Part shown: positions 1-6,948 of the stretch, piece by piece | Layout of the letters: the number at the start of each line of letters is the position of its first letter | Position numbering within the stretch: the first letter of the stretch is position 1 | NCBI GenBank assembly: GCA_902767235.1 | Contig: CACXGR010000237.1 | Location: 1 to 10,458 of the forward strand | Length of the DNA: 10,458 nt | Source of the DNA: an uncultured Lachnospiraceae bacterium | Lineage (GTDB): Bacteria > Bacillota > Clostridia > Lachnospirales > Lachnospiraceae | Direction of reading: 5' to 3' | The notes under the pieces: generated by a model | The model's input: the letters and a program-made list of their open reading frames with translations, nothing else | Told to the model about the DNA's origin: nothing | Databases searched by the model: none | Position numbers and translations under genes: made by a program

Positions 1-1539
1 CCTGTGGCAGCGCCGGCACCCGCTGTGGAAGAAGTGAAGGCAGAGCCGGTGGCAGAGGCGGCTCCCGCAGAGCCTGAGATGCCCCAGCCCAGAAGAAGCG
101 TCGCCTTTATCGGCTCCGAGTGCTATCCCTTTGTGAAGACAGGCGGACTTGGCGATGTCATGTACGCGCTTCCCAAGGCGCTGATCGCCCAGAACTGCGA
201 TGTAAAGGTCATTCTCCCCAGATATAAATGCATCCCTCAGAAGTACCAGGAAAAGATGGTGTACCGCGGCGCATTCCACATGGATCTGTGCGCGGACGGA
301 CGCACCTACTATGTAGGCATCATGGAGTATGTGTGGGACGGCGTTGTCTATGATTTTATCGACAACGAGGAGTTCTTCAGCGAGGGCAGGCCCTACACGA
401 ACCTGATCGACGATATTCCGAAGTTCTGCTATTTTGGCAAAGCGGCCCTGGCAGCCCTCAACTACATGGACTGGATCCCGGATGTCATCCACTGCCACGA
501 CTGGCAGGCAGGCCTTGTCCCGATCTATCTGCGCACCATGTTTGACAACACGCCGATCGCGCGCTCCAAGGTCATGATCACGATCCACAACCTGCGCTTC
601 CAGGGTATCTACAACATCCCTACGATCAAGTACTGGTCCGGACTGCCGGATTACGTCTTCAACAAGGATGTCCTCAAGCAGGGCTATGACGACGCCAACA
701 TGTTCAAGGGCGGACTTGCCTATGCCAATATGATCACCACGGTCAGCGGAACCTATGCCGGCGAGATCCAGACGCCTTTCTACGGCGAGAACCTGGATGC
801 GCACCTGCGCTATCACAGCGGAAAACTGCACGGTATCGTCAACGGCATCGACTATGATATGTGGGATCCGTCCAAGGATGAGCTCCTTAACGCTCCTTAC
901 AGTGCGGCCGATGTCATCGAGAAGAAGAAAGCCAATAAGCTGGCGCTTCAGGAAGAGCTCGGACTTGAAAAGGACGAAGGAAAGTTCGTGATCGGACTGA
1001 TCTCCCGTCTGACCAACCAGAAGGGACTCGACCTCGTCAACGCCATCATTCCGGATCTGATCGACGGCAACACGCAGATCGTCGTTCTGGGCACCGGTGA
1101 TGCGGTCTACGAGGATTCCTTCCGCTACTACGAGAGTGCTTATAAGGGAAGCGTCTGCTCGAATATCATGTATGACGAGGGAAGAGCGCACAAGATCTAT
1201 GCGGGCGCCGACGCACTGATGGTCCCTTCCCAGTTCGAGCCCTGCGGACTGACCCAGCTGATCGCCATGCACTACGGCACGGTGCCGATCGTACGTGAGA
1301 CCGGCGGCCTCAAGGATACCGTCGCACCTTACAACCAGTACACCGGCGAAGGCAACGGATTCACCTTTGACAGATATGAAGCCGGACTTCTCTTGGATGC
1401 CTGCAACAGAGCCAAGACCCTTTACTTCGAGAATCGCGAGGGATGGGACGAGATGGTACAGCGCGATATGTACAAGGATGTCTCCTGGGAGAACTCCGCT
1501 AAGCAGTATCGCGCGCTGTATGTGGAAATGACACAGTAA
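1..1539 (+). CDS. glgA: Glycogen synthase GlgA (5' end outside window), with Ala/Pro/Glu-rich N-terminal linker
   Basis: GT5-family glycogen synthase, which transfers glucose from ADP-glucose to the non-reducing end of a growing alpha-1,4-glucan in the cytoplasm. Residues are counted from the GTG at position 4. The ADP-glucose-binding KTGGLGDV loop is at 45-52. A CHDWQAG motif follows, then ITIHNLRFQG, then VNGIDYDMWDP at the start of the C-terminal Rossmann domain. ISRLTNQKGL and the PSQFEPCGLTQL motif, with the likely catalytic Glu412, complete the fold. The C-terminus looks intact. Ordinary GlgA proteins begin within a few residues of the SECYPFVKTGGLGD stretch. Here about 30 residues rich in Ala, Pro and Glu come first, and the frame is still open at the left edge. 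The GTG at 4 is therefore probably internal, and an extra N-terminal domain may lie upstream. The enzyme assignment is very secure; the true start is unknown. Confidence 0.96.
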   Translation, partial: PVAAPAPAVEEVKAEPVAEAAPAEPEMPQPRRSVAFIGSECYPFVKTGGLGDVMYALPKALIAQNCDVKVILPRYKCIPQKYQEKMVYRGAFHMDLCADGRTYYVGIMEYVWDGVVYDFIDNEEFFSEGRPYTNLIDDIPKFCYFGKAALAALNYMDWIPDVIHCHDWQAGLVPIYLRTMFDNTPIARSKVMITIHNLRFQGIYNIPTIKYWSGLPDYVFNKDVLKQGYDDANMFKGGLAYANMITTVSGTYAGEIQTPFYGENLDAHLRYHSGKLHGIVNGIDYDMWDPSKDELLNAPYSAADVIEKKKANKLALQEELGLEKDEGKFVIGLISRLTNQKGLDLVNAIIPDLIDGNTQIVVLGTGDAVYEDSFRYYESAYKGSVCSNIMYDEGRAHKIYAGADALMVPSQFEPCGLTQLIAMHYGTVPIVRETGGLKDTVAPYNQYTGEGNGFTFDRYEAGLLLDACNRAKTLYFENREGWDEMVQRDMYKDVSWENSAKQYRALYVEMTQ

Positions 1540-1669
1540 AGACGCAGATGCTCAGCACATTTTAATAGTGCCTGCCGCTTACGGTGGTAACGGTCCTGTT
1601 CGTTATCTCCGGGGCGGCAGGCAGTGTTTTGCAGTGATAGAAGACCGTATTTCAAAGGAGGTATTCCCT
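1540..1669 (+). other. glgA-gtrII intergenic spacer with a long imperfect stem-loop
   Basis: The spacer can fold into one nearly continuous hairpin from 1569 to 1623. A perfect 10-bp outer stem pairs 1569-1578 (TGCCTGCCGC) with 1614-1623. Two G-U pairs follow, then CGG 1582-1584 with CCG 1609-1611, one T/T mismatch, and a 7-bp inner stem (1586-1592 with 1601-1607, one G-U). The loop is 8 nt. Only four T residues (1627-1630) follow, after GTG. It could act as a weak terminator or attenuator of glgA, or as a structured RNA leader or processing site. The pairing is visible; the function is inferred. I see no clear promoter for the downstream gene here. Confidence 0.55.
1654..1661 (+). promoter_or_regulatory. 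Strong Shine-Dalgarno that fixes the start of the GtrII-type gene
   Basis: AAAGGAGG lies 8 nt before the ATG at 1670. The same reading frame is open back to a GTG at 1568. That longer start would place this strong site inside the coding sequence and add about 34 residues without membrane-protein character, overlapping the upstream hairpin. The ATG at 1670 is therefore preferred. Confidence 0.85.
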
Positions 1670-3265
1670 ATGTCAATACAACCTGTTCTCCGGGCAGCGG
1701 ACAGGCTCAGAAGAGAAAAGCGATTTCTTCTCCTCTATGTCTGTGCAGGATGCATTGTCTATTTTCTGCTGATATCCAAAGGACTTTTCAACCACTATGA
1801 CGGCCTGTGGCATCCGGCGCGCTACTATGCAGGAGACTGGGAAGTGTCCATCGGAAGATGGGTGTGGCCCCTCATCGATAAACTCCGGTTCGGACTGGTG
1901 TCCGCATCGATGAACACGCTGATCTCCCTCCTCCTGACAGGGATCGGCCATATATTTCTGTTCGACCTGTTCGAGGTAAGAAATGACGCCGGAAAGCTTA
2001 TGATCTCACTGTTGTGGATCGGATCCACGGTCATGAGCGTCGCGCTTTCCTATGTCTACATGTCGACGACCTTTGCCGCCGCTTTTCTGTTTGCCGCGGC
2101 CGCTGCCTACTGGCTGATCCGCAGGGATACAGCGGCGGGCCTTGCGGTCTCTGCATGCTTCTTTGCGCTTTCCATGGCATGCTATCAGGGGTATATCGGC
2201 GTCACCTGTCTGATCCTCTGCGCATATCTCATCTTTTTGTGCAGCCGGACGGAAAAGATCGCCGGTATAGCAAAATATTGTCTTCGGACCGTTGGGATGA
2301 TCGTGCTGGGCGGCGCACTCTATTTTGCCGGAACGAAACTCAGCGTGCGCATCAGGCACATATCGCTTGACCAGTACGGCGGAGCTGCATCGATCACGCC
2401 CGGCGCCATCCTGCGCAATATTCCGGCCGGCGTCAAGCTGTGTTATGTCGAGTTCTACAAGTTCTTCGGCACTTCCACAAGACACAACAACTATTTCAAG
2501 GAGAATCATGCGGCGCTGCTGCTGTTTGCGGCGCTGATGGCCGTCATGGCGGTCTGCCTCCTTCGCGTCGCCAAAAAGAGCATTCCTCATGTTCTCCTGA
2601 TGCTCGCCGGGGCCGTACTGCTCCCCCTGGCGGCGAATTTCGTCCTCCTGATCGCGATCGAGTCGACTTATATCCAGATCCAGGCGAGTTCCGGCATGGC
2701 CATGATGCCGGGCGTCCTTGCATGCATGACATATGCGGCCGCGAAGGGACTCCTTCCCCAAAGGGCCGCGAGCGGCAAAAAGTCCCCGCTTTTCAGTGGG
2801 GGATTCATACTGGCTACCCTGCTGACCGCCCTGCTTGCCTGGGCTGAGATCTGCTCCGTGACCAACGACCAGCTGGCCATGGAGGAGGGGATGACCAGCA
2901 CCTCGACGATCGCGAATATGATCGCGGAAGACCTGAAGGAGGAGGGACTGATCACATCGGACAAGAAGCTCTGCGTCATCGGCGTCCCCGCAAAGAATGA
3001 TCTGTTCTACAAGTATCAGGCCTGGAACGAGGCAAACCGCTACGCCAGATTCGGCATGTGGTCGACGGCGCCCAACTGCGATTTCTACTCATGGAGGAGC
3101 ACATACCGATATCTGTGCGGTCTGAGCCTGAACTTCTGCAGTTCCGGCGAGTACAACGAATTGAAAGCCTCCAAAGAGGTCAAAAAGATGCCCGTCTATC
3201 CGGAGGACGGAAGCATACGCGAGGTCGGCGATTTCATCGTCGTGAAGGTATCCGACAAATACTGA
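1670..3265 (+). CDS. Polytopic membrane protein, GtrII-type glucosyltransferase domain
   Basis: A 531-residue integral membrane protein. Hydrophobic segments lie near residues 19-37, 78-102, 110-131, 133-150, 155-172, 174-192, 205-221, 281-299, 305-331, 343-360 and 376-396, about 10-11 helices. A soluble C-terminal region of about 135 residues (397-531) is rich in Tyr, Trp and Cys. The first extracytoplasmic loop carries NHYDGLWHPARYY and GRWVWP, with Asp44 and Arg63. This resembles the GtrII/Glucos_trans_II family, which transfers glucose from a polyprenyl-phosphate carrier to surface glycans in GtrABC-like systems. No gtrA or gtrB neighbour is visible, so substrate and acceptor are unknown. 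It lies 130 bp after glgA on the same strand and may be reached by read-through. The membrane topology is secure. The family call rests on architecture and loop motifs recalled from memory, so it is moderate. Confidence 0.72.
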   Translation: MSIQPVLRAADRLRREKRFLLLYVCAGCIVYFLLISKGLFNHYDGLWHPARYYAGDWEVSIGRWVWPLIDKLRFGLVSASMNTLISLLLTGIGHIFLFDLFEVRNDAGKLMISLLWIGSTVMSVALSYVYMSTTFAAAFLFAAAAAYWLIRRDTAAGLAVSACFFALSMACYQGYIGVTCLILCAYLIFLCSRTEKIAGIAKYCLRTVGMIVLGGALYFAGTKLSVRIRHISLDQYGGAASITPGAILRNIPAGVKLCYVEFYKFFGTSTRHNNYFKENHAALLLFAALMAVMAVCLLRVAKKSIPHVLLMLAGAVLLPLAANFVLLIAIESTYIQIQASSGMAMMPGVLACMTYAAAKGLLPQRAASGKKSPLFSGGFILATLLTALLAWAEICSVTNDQLAMEEGMTSTSTIANMIAEDLKEEGLITSDKKLCVIGVPAKNDLFYKYQAWNEANRYARFGMWSTAPNCDFYSWRSTYRYLCGLSLNFCSSGEYNELKASKEVKKMPVYPEDGSIREVGDFIVVKVSDKY

Positions 3266-3282
3266 TACAGGATTTTGTGATC

Positions 3283-3313
3283 AAAAAAGCACCGCTCAAG
3301 CGGTGCTTTTTTT
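3283..3313. terminator. Bidirectional intrinsic terminator shared by the GtrII-type gene and murT
   Basis: A 7-bp GC-rich stem, GCACCGC (3289-3295) with GCGGTGC (3300-3306), has the tetraloop TCAA. Six A precede it (3283-3288) and seven T follow (3307-3313). It therefore has a U-tract on either strand and can end transcription of the convergent genes ending at 3265 (+) and 3385 (-). Confidence 0.93.
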
Positions 3314-3384
3314 ACATTTCGGTGCGCCCGGCGGCGCATGTTTCTGACGGATCTCTTCTTCTGCCAGCAGCTGAGGGAGCGTGA

Positions 3385-4764
3385 TCACTCCCAGAAATCC
3401 TTATTTCCGGTCTTGGGACCAAGCGCTGTCCTCAGCTCCATCATAGCCGTGTAGTTGGGCAGCAGGAAAGTGGTGCAGGTCTCTTTTTCCAGTTTATCTA
3501 CCAGCTCAGTGTAGTCAGTGACGAGCTCCATCCGGTTCTCATCGGCGCCGGCCCGCTTCAGACGGTCGAAGAGCTCGGCGGCCTTGTCGCCGCAGACATA
3601 TAACTTCTGAAGATAAGGATCGCTGCAGAGCTTTTCATAGTCGGTGTTCTCGATCCAGGAGATATCGTGGCCGTCTCCGGTCCGGTTGTTGAGACAGAGG
3701 ACCGCGTTGAAGTTGTCCTTAAAGCTGGTCACGTAGGTGAAGGCCTGGTTGCAGCCGGCGGGATTCTTGACCAGGATCATCTGCAGGACATTGCCGCCCA
3801 GTTCAAAGGTCTCCATGCGGCCGAAGGCGGAGCGGACATTGGAGAGCGAGCGGACCGCCTCTGAGACCGGAAGCCCCATGGCTTTGACCGCCGCGACGCA
3901 GGCAGCGGCGTTATATACATTGTAGACAGCAGGAAGAGAGACGAAGACTTCCTCCTCCTGTCCGTCCGTGCGCAGACGGAAGCGGCTGCCGTTCGTGTCC
4001 ATATGGTCGATCGAAGTGACGGCCACGTCGGGCGCCTGATGGCTGTAACCGCATTTGGGGCAGCGGAAGCCGCCCAGGTGCGCATAAATGTGATAGTCAT
4101 ATTCGTACTCGCTGCCGCATTTGGGGCATTTTCCGGCGTCTGTGAGATCGATGTCTCCCTGCACGCCGACGGTCTCTTCCAGACCATAGCGGATCACATT
4201 ATTGGGTACGCCCAGCGCCAGGGAGACGGACTGTGTATCCTCCGCATTGAGGACGAGAACAGAGTCGGGACTGCGCTTAACGCCTTTGCGGATCTCCTTG
4301 AGTGTATTCTCCACACTTCCAAAGCGGTCCGCCTGATCTCCGAACAGGTTTGTGACCACGATCACTTTGGGGCGGATGTAGGGGACGACCTGCTTGAGAG
4401 CCGCCTCATCCACTTCCAGGACAGCGTAGTGATTCTTGGGCCTGCCCAGCCAGTCGGTGTCACAGATCAGGTCGGAAGCGATGCCGTGCAGAAGGTTGGC
4501 GCCGGACTTGTCTCTGTGACAGTCACAGCCGCACTCCGTCAGCGCGTGCTCGATCATATTGCAGGTCGTGGTCTTTCCGTTTGTCCCGGTGACCACGACG
4601 ATCTCCATGTCCTTGGCGGGAACAGAGAGTATATTCCGCGATACCTTCATGGCGACGATGCCGGGAAGGGCGGTGCCTCCGCGGCCGGTCATGCGCAGCA
4701 GCGCCCTTGTCGCCTTGCAGGAAGCTACGGAGAGAACAGTTTGCAGTGTATTGGGCTTTTTCAT
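3385..4764 (-). CDS. murT: Lipid II isoglutaminyl synthase, Mur ligase-like subunit MurT
   Basis: A 459-residue cytoplasmic Mur-ligase-like protein. In known systems MurT works with the glutaminase GatD to amidate the alpha-carboxyl of the stem-peptide D-Glu in lipid II, using ATP and ammonia from glutamine. The ATP-binding P-loop GTNGKTTT is at 60-67 and a LEVDE motif at 116-120. Two CPKCG knuckles (Cys213, 216, 235, 238) form the Cys4 zinc ribbon typical of MurT and absent from MurC-F. The C-terminal DUF1727-type domain has NPAGCNQ (334-340), DGHDISW (364-370; this motif holds the Asp thought to complete the GatD active site) and LLPNYTAM. The frame is open up to 4884, but the ATG at 4764 has an SD and gives the normal family length and N-terminus. 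MurT and GatD are usually adjacent and overlapping; no gatD is present on either side here. Confidence 0.93.
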   Translation of the reverse strand: MKKPNTLQTVLSVASCKATRALLRMTGRGGTALPGIVAMKVSRNILSVPAKDMEIVVVTGTNGKTTTCNMIEHALTECGCDCHRDKSGANLLHGIASDLICDTDWLGRPKNHYAVLEVDEAALKQVVPYIRPKVIVVTNLFGDQADRFGSVENTLKEIRKGVKRSPDSVLVLNAEDTQSVSLALGVPNNVIRYGLEETVGVQGDIDLTDAGKCPKCGSEYEYDYHIYAHLGGFRCPKCGYSHQAPDVAVTSIDHMDTNGSRFRLRTDGQEEEVFVSLPAVYNVYNAAACVAAVKAMGLPVSEAVRSLSNVRSAFGRMETFELGGNVLQMILVKNPAGCNQAFTYVTSFKDNFNAVLCLNNRTGDGHDISWIENTDYEKLCSDPYLQKLYVCGDKAAELFDRLKRAGADENRMELVTDYTELVDKLEKETCTTFLLPNYTAMMELRTALGPKTGNKDFWE

Positions 4765-4765
4765 A

Positions 4766-4797
4766 GGAATCCTCTTTGATTCCTGCCGGTGGCAGGA
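4766..4797 (-). promoter_or_regulatory. Two overlapping hairpins around the murT ribosome binding site
   Basis: Read on the minus strand, GGAATC-AAAGAG-GATTCC (4783 to 4766) is a perfect 6-bp stem. Its 6-nt loop holds most of the Shine-Dalgarno AAAGAGG, one base before the murT ATG. Immediately upstream, 4797-4781 is a perfect 7-bp inverted repeat (TCCTGCC/GGCAGGA) with a 3-nt loop. The two share bases 4781-4783, so both cannot form fully at once. The pairing is seen; translational control is inferred. Confidence 0.45.
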
Positions 4798-4829
4798 CTG
4801 AACTGACTGATCTTTGCTTACTATTGTGC

Positions 4830-4858
4830 ATTTTAGCACTAGTCGCCGAAGTTTGGAA
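4830..4858 (-). promoter_or_regulatory. Candidate murT promoter (extended -10)
   Basis: On the minus strand, TTCCAA (4858-4853) is followed after 17 bp by TAAAAT (4835-4830), with an extended TGC element (4838-4836) directly in front of the -10. Transcription would start near 4823 and give a leader of about 60 nt carrying the two hairpins. This supports the start at 4764, because it lies inside the longer open frame. An alternative upstream promoter is TTGACC (4940-4935), 18 bp, TAAGAT (4916-4911). Confidence 0.5.
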
Positions 4859-4969
4859 CAGTGTCTTTCTGCTACTATGTCCATTTTATTGCAGATGCGG
4901 AAAGGATATAATCTTAGGGCTGATCCAATCAGGCGGTCAAAAAATAATATTATTTGACTGTTTTCATAT

Positions 4970-5063
4970 AAAGCATGAAAAAAAGCATGATTGATAGTAT
5001 AATGTTAATACTATGCTTTCGAACAAATGACACTGTATTTAACATAATGCTTTCACGTGAAAG
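4970..5063 (+). promoter_or_regulatory. dxs upstream region: -10 box, four AAAGCAT copies, perfect palindrome
   Basis: A consensus -10 hexamer TATAAT is at 4998-5003, but no good -35 lies 16-18 bp upstream. The heptamer AAAGCAT occurs at 4970-4976 and 4982-4988, and its reverse complement ATGCTTT at 5013-5019 and 5047-5053. The second and third copies flank the -10 as arms of a larger dyad, with an inner stem AGTAT (4996-5000) and ATACT (5008-5012). CTTTCACGTGAAAG at 5050-5063 is a perfect 14-bp palindrome ending just before the dxs ribosome binding site. Another TATAAT is at 4907-4912. Operator or RNA-structure roles are inferred. Confidence 0.5.
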
Positions 5064-5066
5064 GCC

Positions 5067-5074
5067 GAAAGGAG
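5067..5074 (+). promoter_or_regulatory. dxs Shine-Dalgarno that fixes the start codon
   Basis: GAAAGGAG lies 8 nt before the ATG at 5083. The frame is open from 4975, but starting there would add 36 residues, put the promoter and palindrome inside the gene, and make the protein longer than usual for the family. The start at 5083 gives 621 residues, typical of Dxs. Confidence 0.85.
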
Positions 5075-5082
5075 AGTTGTCG

Positions 5083-6948
5083 ATGGCATTGCTCGATCAG
5101 ATCAAGGGACCTAACGACATTAAGAATATACCACAGGAAGATTACGACCGTCTTGCGGAAGAGATCAGGCAGTTTCTGGTCCAGAAGGTCAGCGTGACCG
5201 GCGGACACCTTGCCAGTAACCTGGGAACAGTGGAACTGACGATGGCACTGCATCTGTCACTTAACTTCCCCAACGACAAGATCGTCTGGGATGTGGGACA
5301 CCAGTCCTACACCCACAAGATACTGACCGGCCGCAAGGACGGCTTTGACAGACTCCGCCAGTACGGCGGGATCAGCGGCTTTCCCAAGCGGTCGGAGAGC
5401 GAGAACGATATCTACGATTCCGGGCACAGCTCCACTTCGATCAGTGCGGCGCTGGGCCTTGCGCGCGCCAGGGACCTCAGGGGAGAAAAGAGGACGATCG
5501 TCGCCGTGATCGGAGACGGCGCGATGACCGGCGGCCTCGCCTATGAGGCGCTCAACGATGTCTCCAACCTTAACTCCAACCTGATCATCATCCTGAACGA
5601 CAACAACATGTCGATCTCTCCCAATGTGGGCGGACTTTCCAGTTATCTCAATGAGATCCGCACGTCCGACGGCTACATTCAGCTCAGGGACAGGATCCAT
5701 GATTCGCTCTACGACACGGTGCCCACTGTTGTGAAGGGCATCAGCCGCGCCAAGCAGTCGATCAAGTCGCTGATGGTGCCGGGCATGTTCTTTGAGGAGA
5801 TGGGGATCACATATCTGGGGCCGATCGACGGACATAATGTCAAGAACATGGCCAAGGCCATCGAGGACGCCAAGCGCGTGAAGAAGGCGGTCCTGATCCA
5901 TGTCATTACCAAAAAAGGAAAGGGATACATGCCGGCGGAGAGGAGACCTTCCCGCTTCCACGGAACCCCTCCCTTTGTCATCAAGACCGGATTCCCCGTG
6001 AACACCGACAAGCGGGAATCTTACACGGATGTGTTTTCTTCAGAGATTCTGAAACTGGCCGAGAAGAAGCCGTCGCTGGTGACCATAACGGCCGCCATGG
6101 AGGACGGCGTCGGTCTGCATCCTTTCCACAGCCGGTATCCGGACCGCTTTTTTGACGTGGGCATCGCCGAGCAGCATGCGGTGACTTTCGCGGCAGGCCT
6201 GGCGGCAGGCGGCATGCGGCCGGTCTTTGCGGTCTATTCGACCTTCCTGCAGCGCGCCTACGACCAGATCGTGGAGGACGTATGTCTTCAGAATCTGCCG
6301 GTAGTGTTCGCCATCGACCGGGCAGGGATCGTGGGAGCCGACGGTGAGACGCACCAGGGCATATTCGATCTCTCTTACCTCTCCTCGGTTCCGGGCATGA
6401 CCGTGATGGCGCCCAAGAACGGGCAGGAGCTGCGGGACATGCTGCAGTTTGCGCTGACGCTGAACAGCCCTTCCGCGATCCGCTATCCAAGAGGCCTCGC
6501 CTTTACCGGTCTTGAGGAGCGCCGCGCGCCCATCAAGATGGGAAAAGCGGAGATGATCTGTGATGAGAAGGGAATCCTGCTGCTGGCCGTGGGGAGCATG
6601 GTCAAAACAGCGCTGAGCGTCAGGGAGATGCTCAAAGAGCAGGGAGAGGACTGTTCGATCGCCAATGCGCGCTTCGTACAGCCCTTTGACACGGAACTGC
6701 TGCGCAAGGCGGCGGACAAGTATTCCCTGATCGTGACGATGGAGGAAAACGTGCACAGCGGCGGCTTCGGCGAGCATGTGTCCGCCTGGTACGCGGAGGC
6801 TGGGATCAACGTCCACCTGCTTCAGATCGCGGTCCAGGACACCTTTGTCACGCATGGCTCACCCAAGGAGCTGGCCCGGCTCACGGGGATCGATGCGGAA
6901 TCCATTGTGCAGAAGATCCTGGGAAAACTGGAAAAAACGAAAGCGTGA
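5083..6948 (+). CDS. dxs: 1-deoxy-D-xylulose-5-phosphate synthase
   Basis: A 621-residue thiamine-diphosphate enzyme that condenses pyruvate with glyceraldehyde-3-phosphate to DXP, the entry step of the MEP isoprenoid pathway and also a precursor source for thiamine. In order it shows GGHLASNLG (40-48, with the active-site His42), WDVGHQSYTHKILTGR (69-84), and the ThDP/Mg motif starting at GDG (144-146) and closing with NDNNMSI. The transketolase-like pyrimidine domain follows, with DVGIAEQH carrying the catalytic Glu363, then DRAGIVGADGETHQG, and a C-terminal transketolase domain. Length and all key motifs are normal. It is transcribed divergently from murT and convergently with dxr, with its own terminator 5 nt after the stop codon, so it is probably monocistronic. 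The product has essentially no rival interpretation. Confidence 0.98.
   Translation: MALLDQIKGPNDIKNIPQEDYDRLAEEIRQFLVQKVSVTGGHLASNLGTVELTMALHLSLNFPNDKIVWDVGHQSYTHKILTGRKDGFDRLRQYGGISGFPKRSESENDIYDSGHSSTSISAALGLARARDLRGEKRTIVAVIGDGAMTGGLAYEALNDVSNLNSNLIIILNDNNMSISPNVGGLSSYLNEIRTSDGYIQLRDRIHDSLYDTVPTVVKGISRAKQSIKSLMVPGMFFEEMGITYLGPIDGHNVKNMAKAIEDAKRVKKAVLIHVITKKGKGYMPAERRPSRFHGTPPFVIKTGFPVNTDKRESYTDVFSSEILKLAEKKPSLVTITAAMEDGVGLHPFHSRYPDRFFDVGIAEQHAVTFAAGLAAGGMRPVFAVYSTFLQRAYDQIVEDVCLQNLPVVFAIDRAGIVGADGETHQGIFDLSYLSSVPGMTVMAPKNGQELRDMLQFALTLNSPSAIRYPRGLAFTGLEERRAPIKMGKAEMICDEKGILLLAVGSMVKTALSVREMLKEQGEDCSIANARFVQPFDTELLRKAADKYSLIVTMEENVHSGGFGEHVSAWYAEAGINVHLLQIAVQDTFVTHGSPKELARLTGIDAESIVQKILGKLEKTKA

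Noticed and set aside
4..6. GTG at position 4 as the glgA start
   Set aside because: The frame is open to the window edge and the first residues look like a linker, so the real start is probably upstream. No ribosome binding site can be assessed with three bases of sequence.
2006..2761. A 251-codon minus-strand open frame inside the GtrII-type gene
   Set aside because: No recognisable motif, no ribosome binding site, and fully antisense to a frame with clear membrane-protein structure.
4003..4779. A 258-codon plus-strand open frame opposite murT
   Set aside because: It lies fully within murT, whose P-loop and zinc-ribbon motifs establish the minus-strand frame.
4970..5063. A CRISPR-like or IS-end repeat
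   Set aside because: The repeat units are only 7 bp, unevenly spaced and in both orientations, with no transposase gene or target duplication nearby. They fit regulatory sites better.
4765..5082. A thiamine (TPP) riboswitch in front of the ThDP enzyme gene dxs
   Set aside because: I could not find the conserved CUGAGA and ACCUGA-type elements of a TPP riboswitch; the region is AT-rich with short repeats instead.
6040..6855. A 271-codon minus-strand open frame inside dxs
   Set aside because: Antisense shadow of a highly conserved enzyme gene; the product has no family features.
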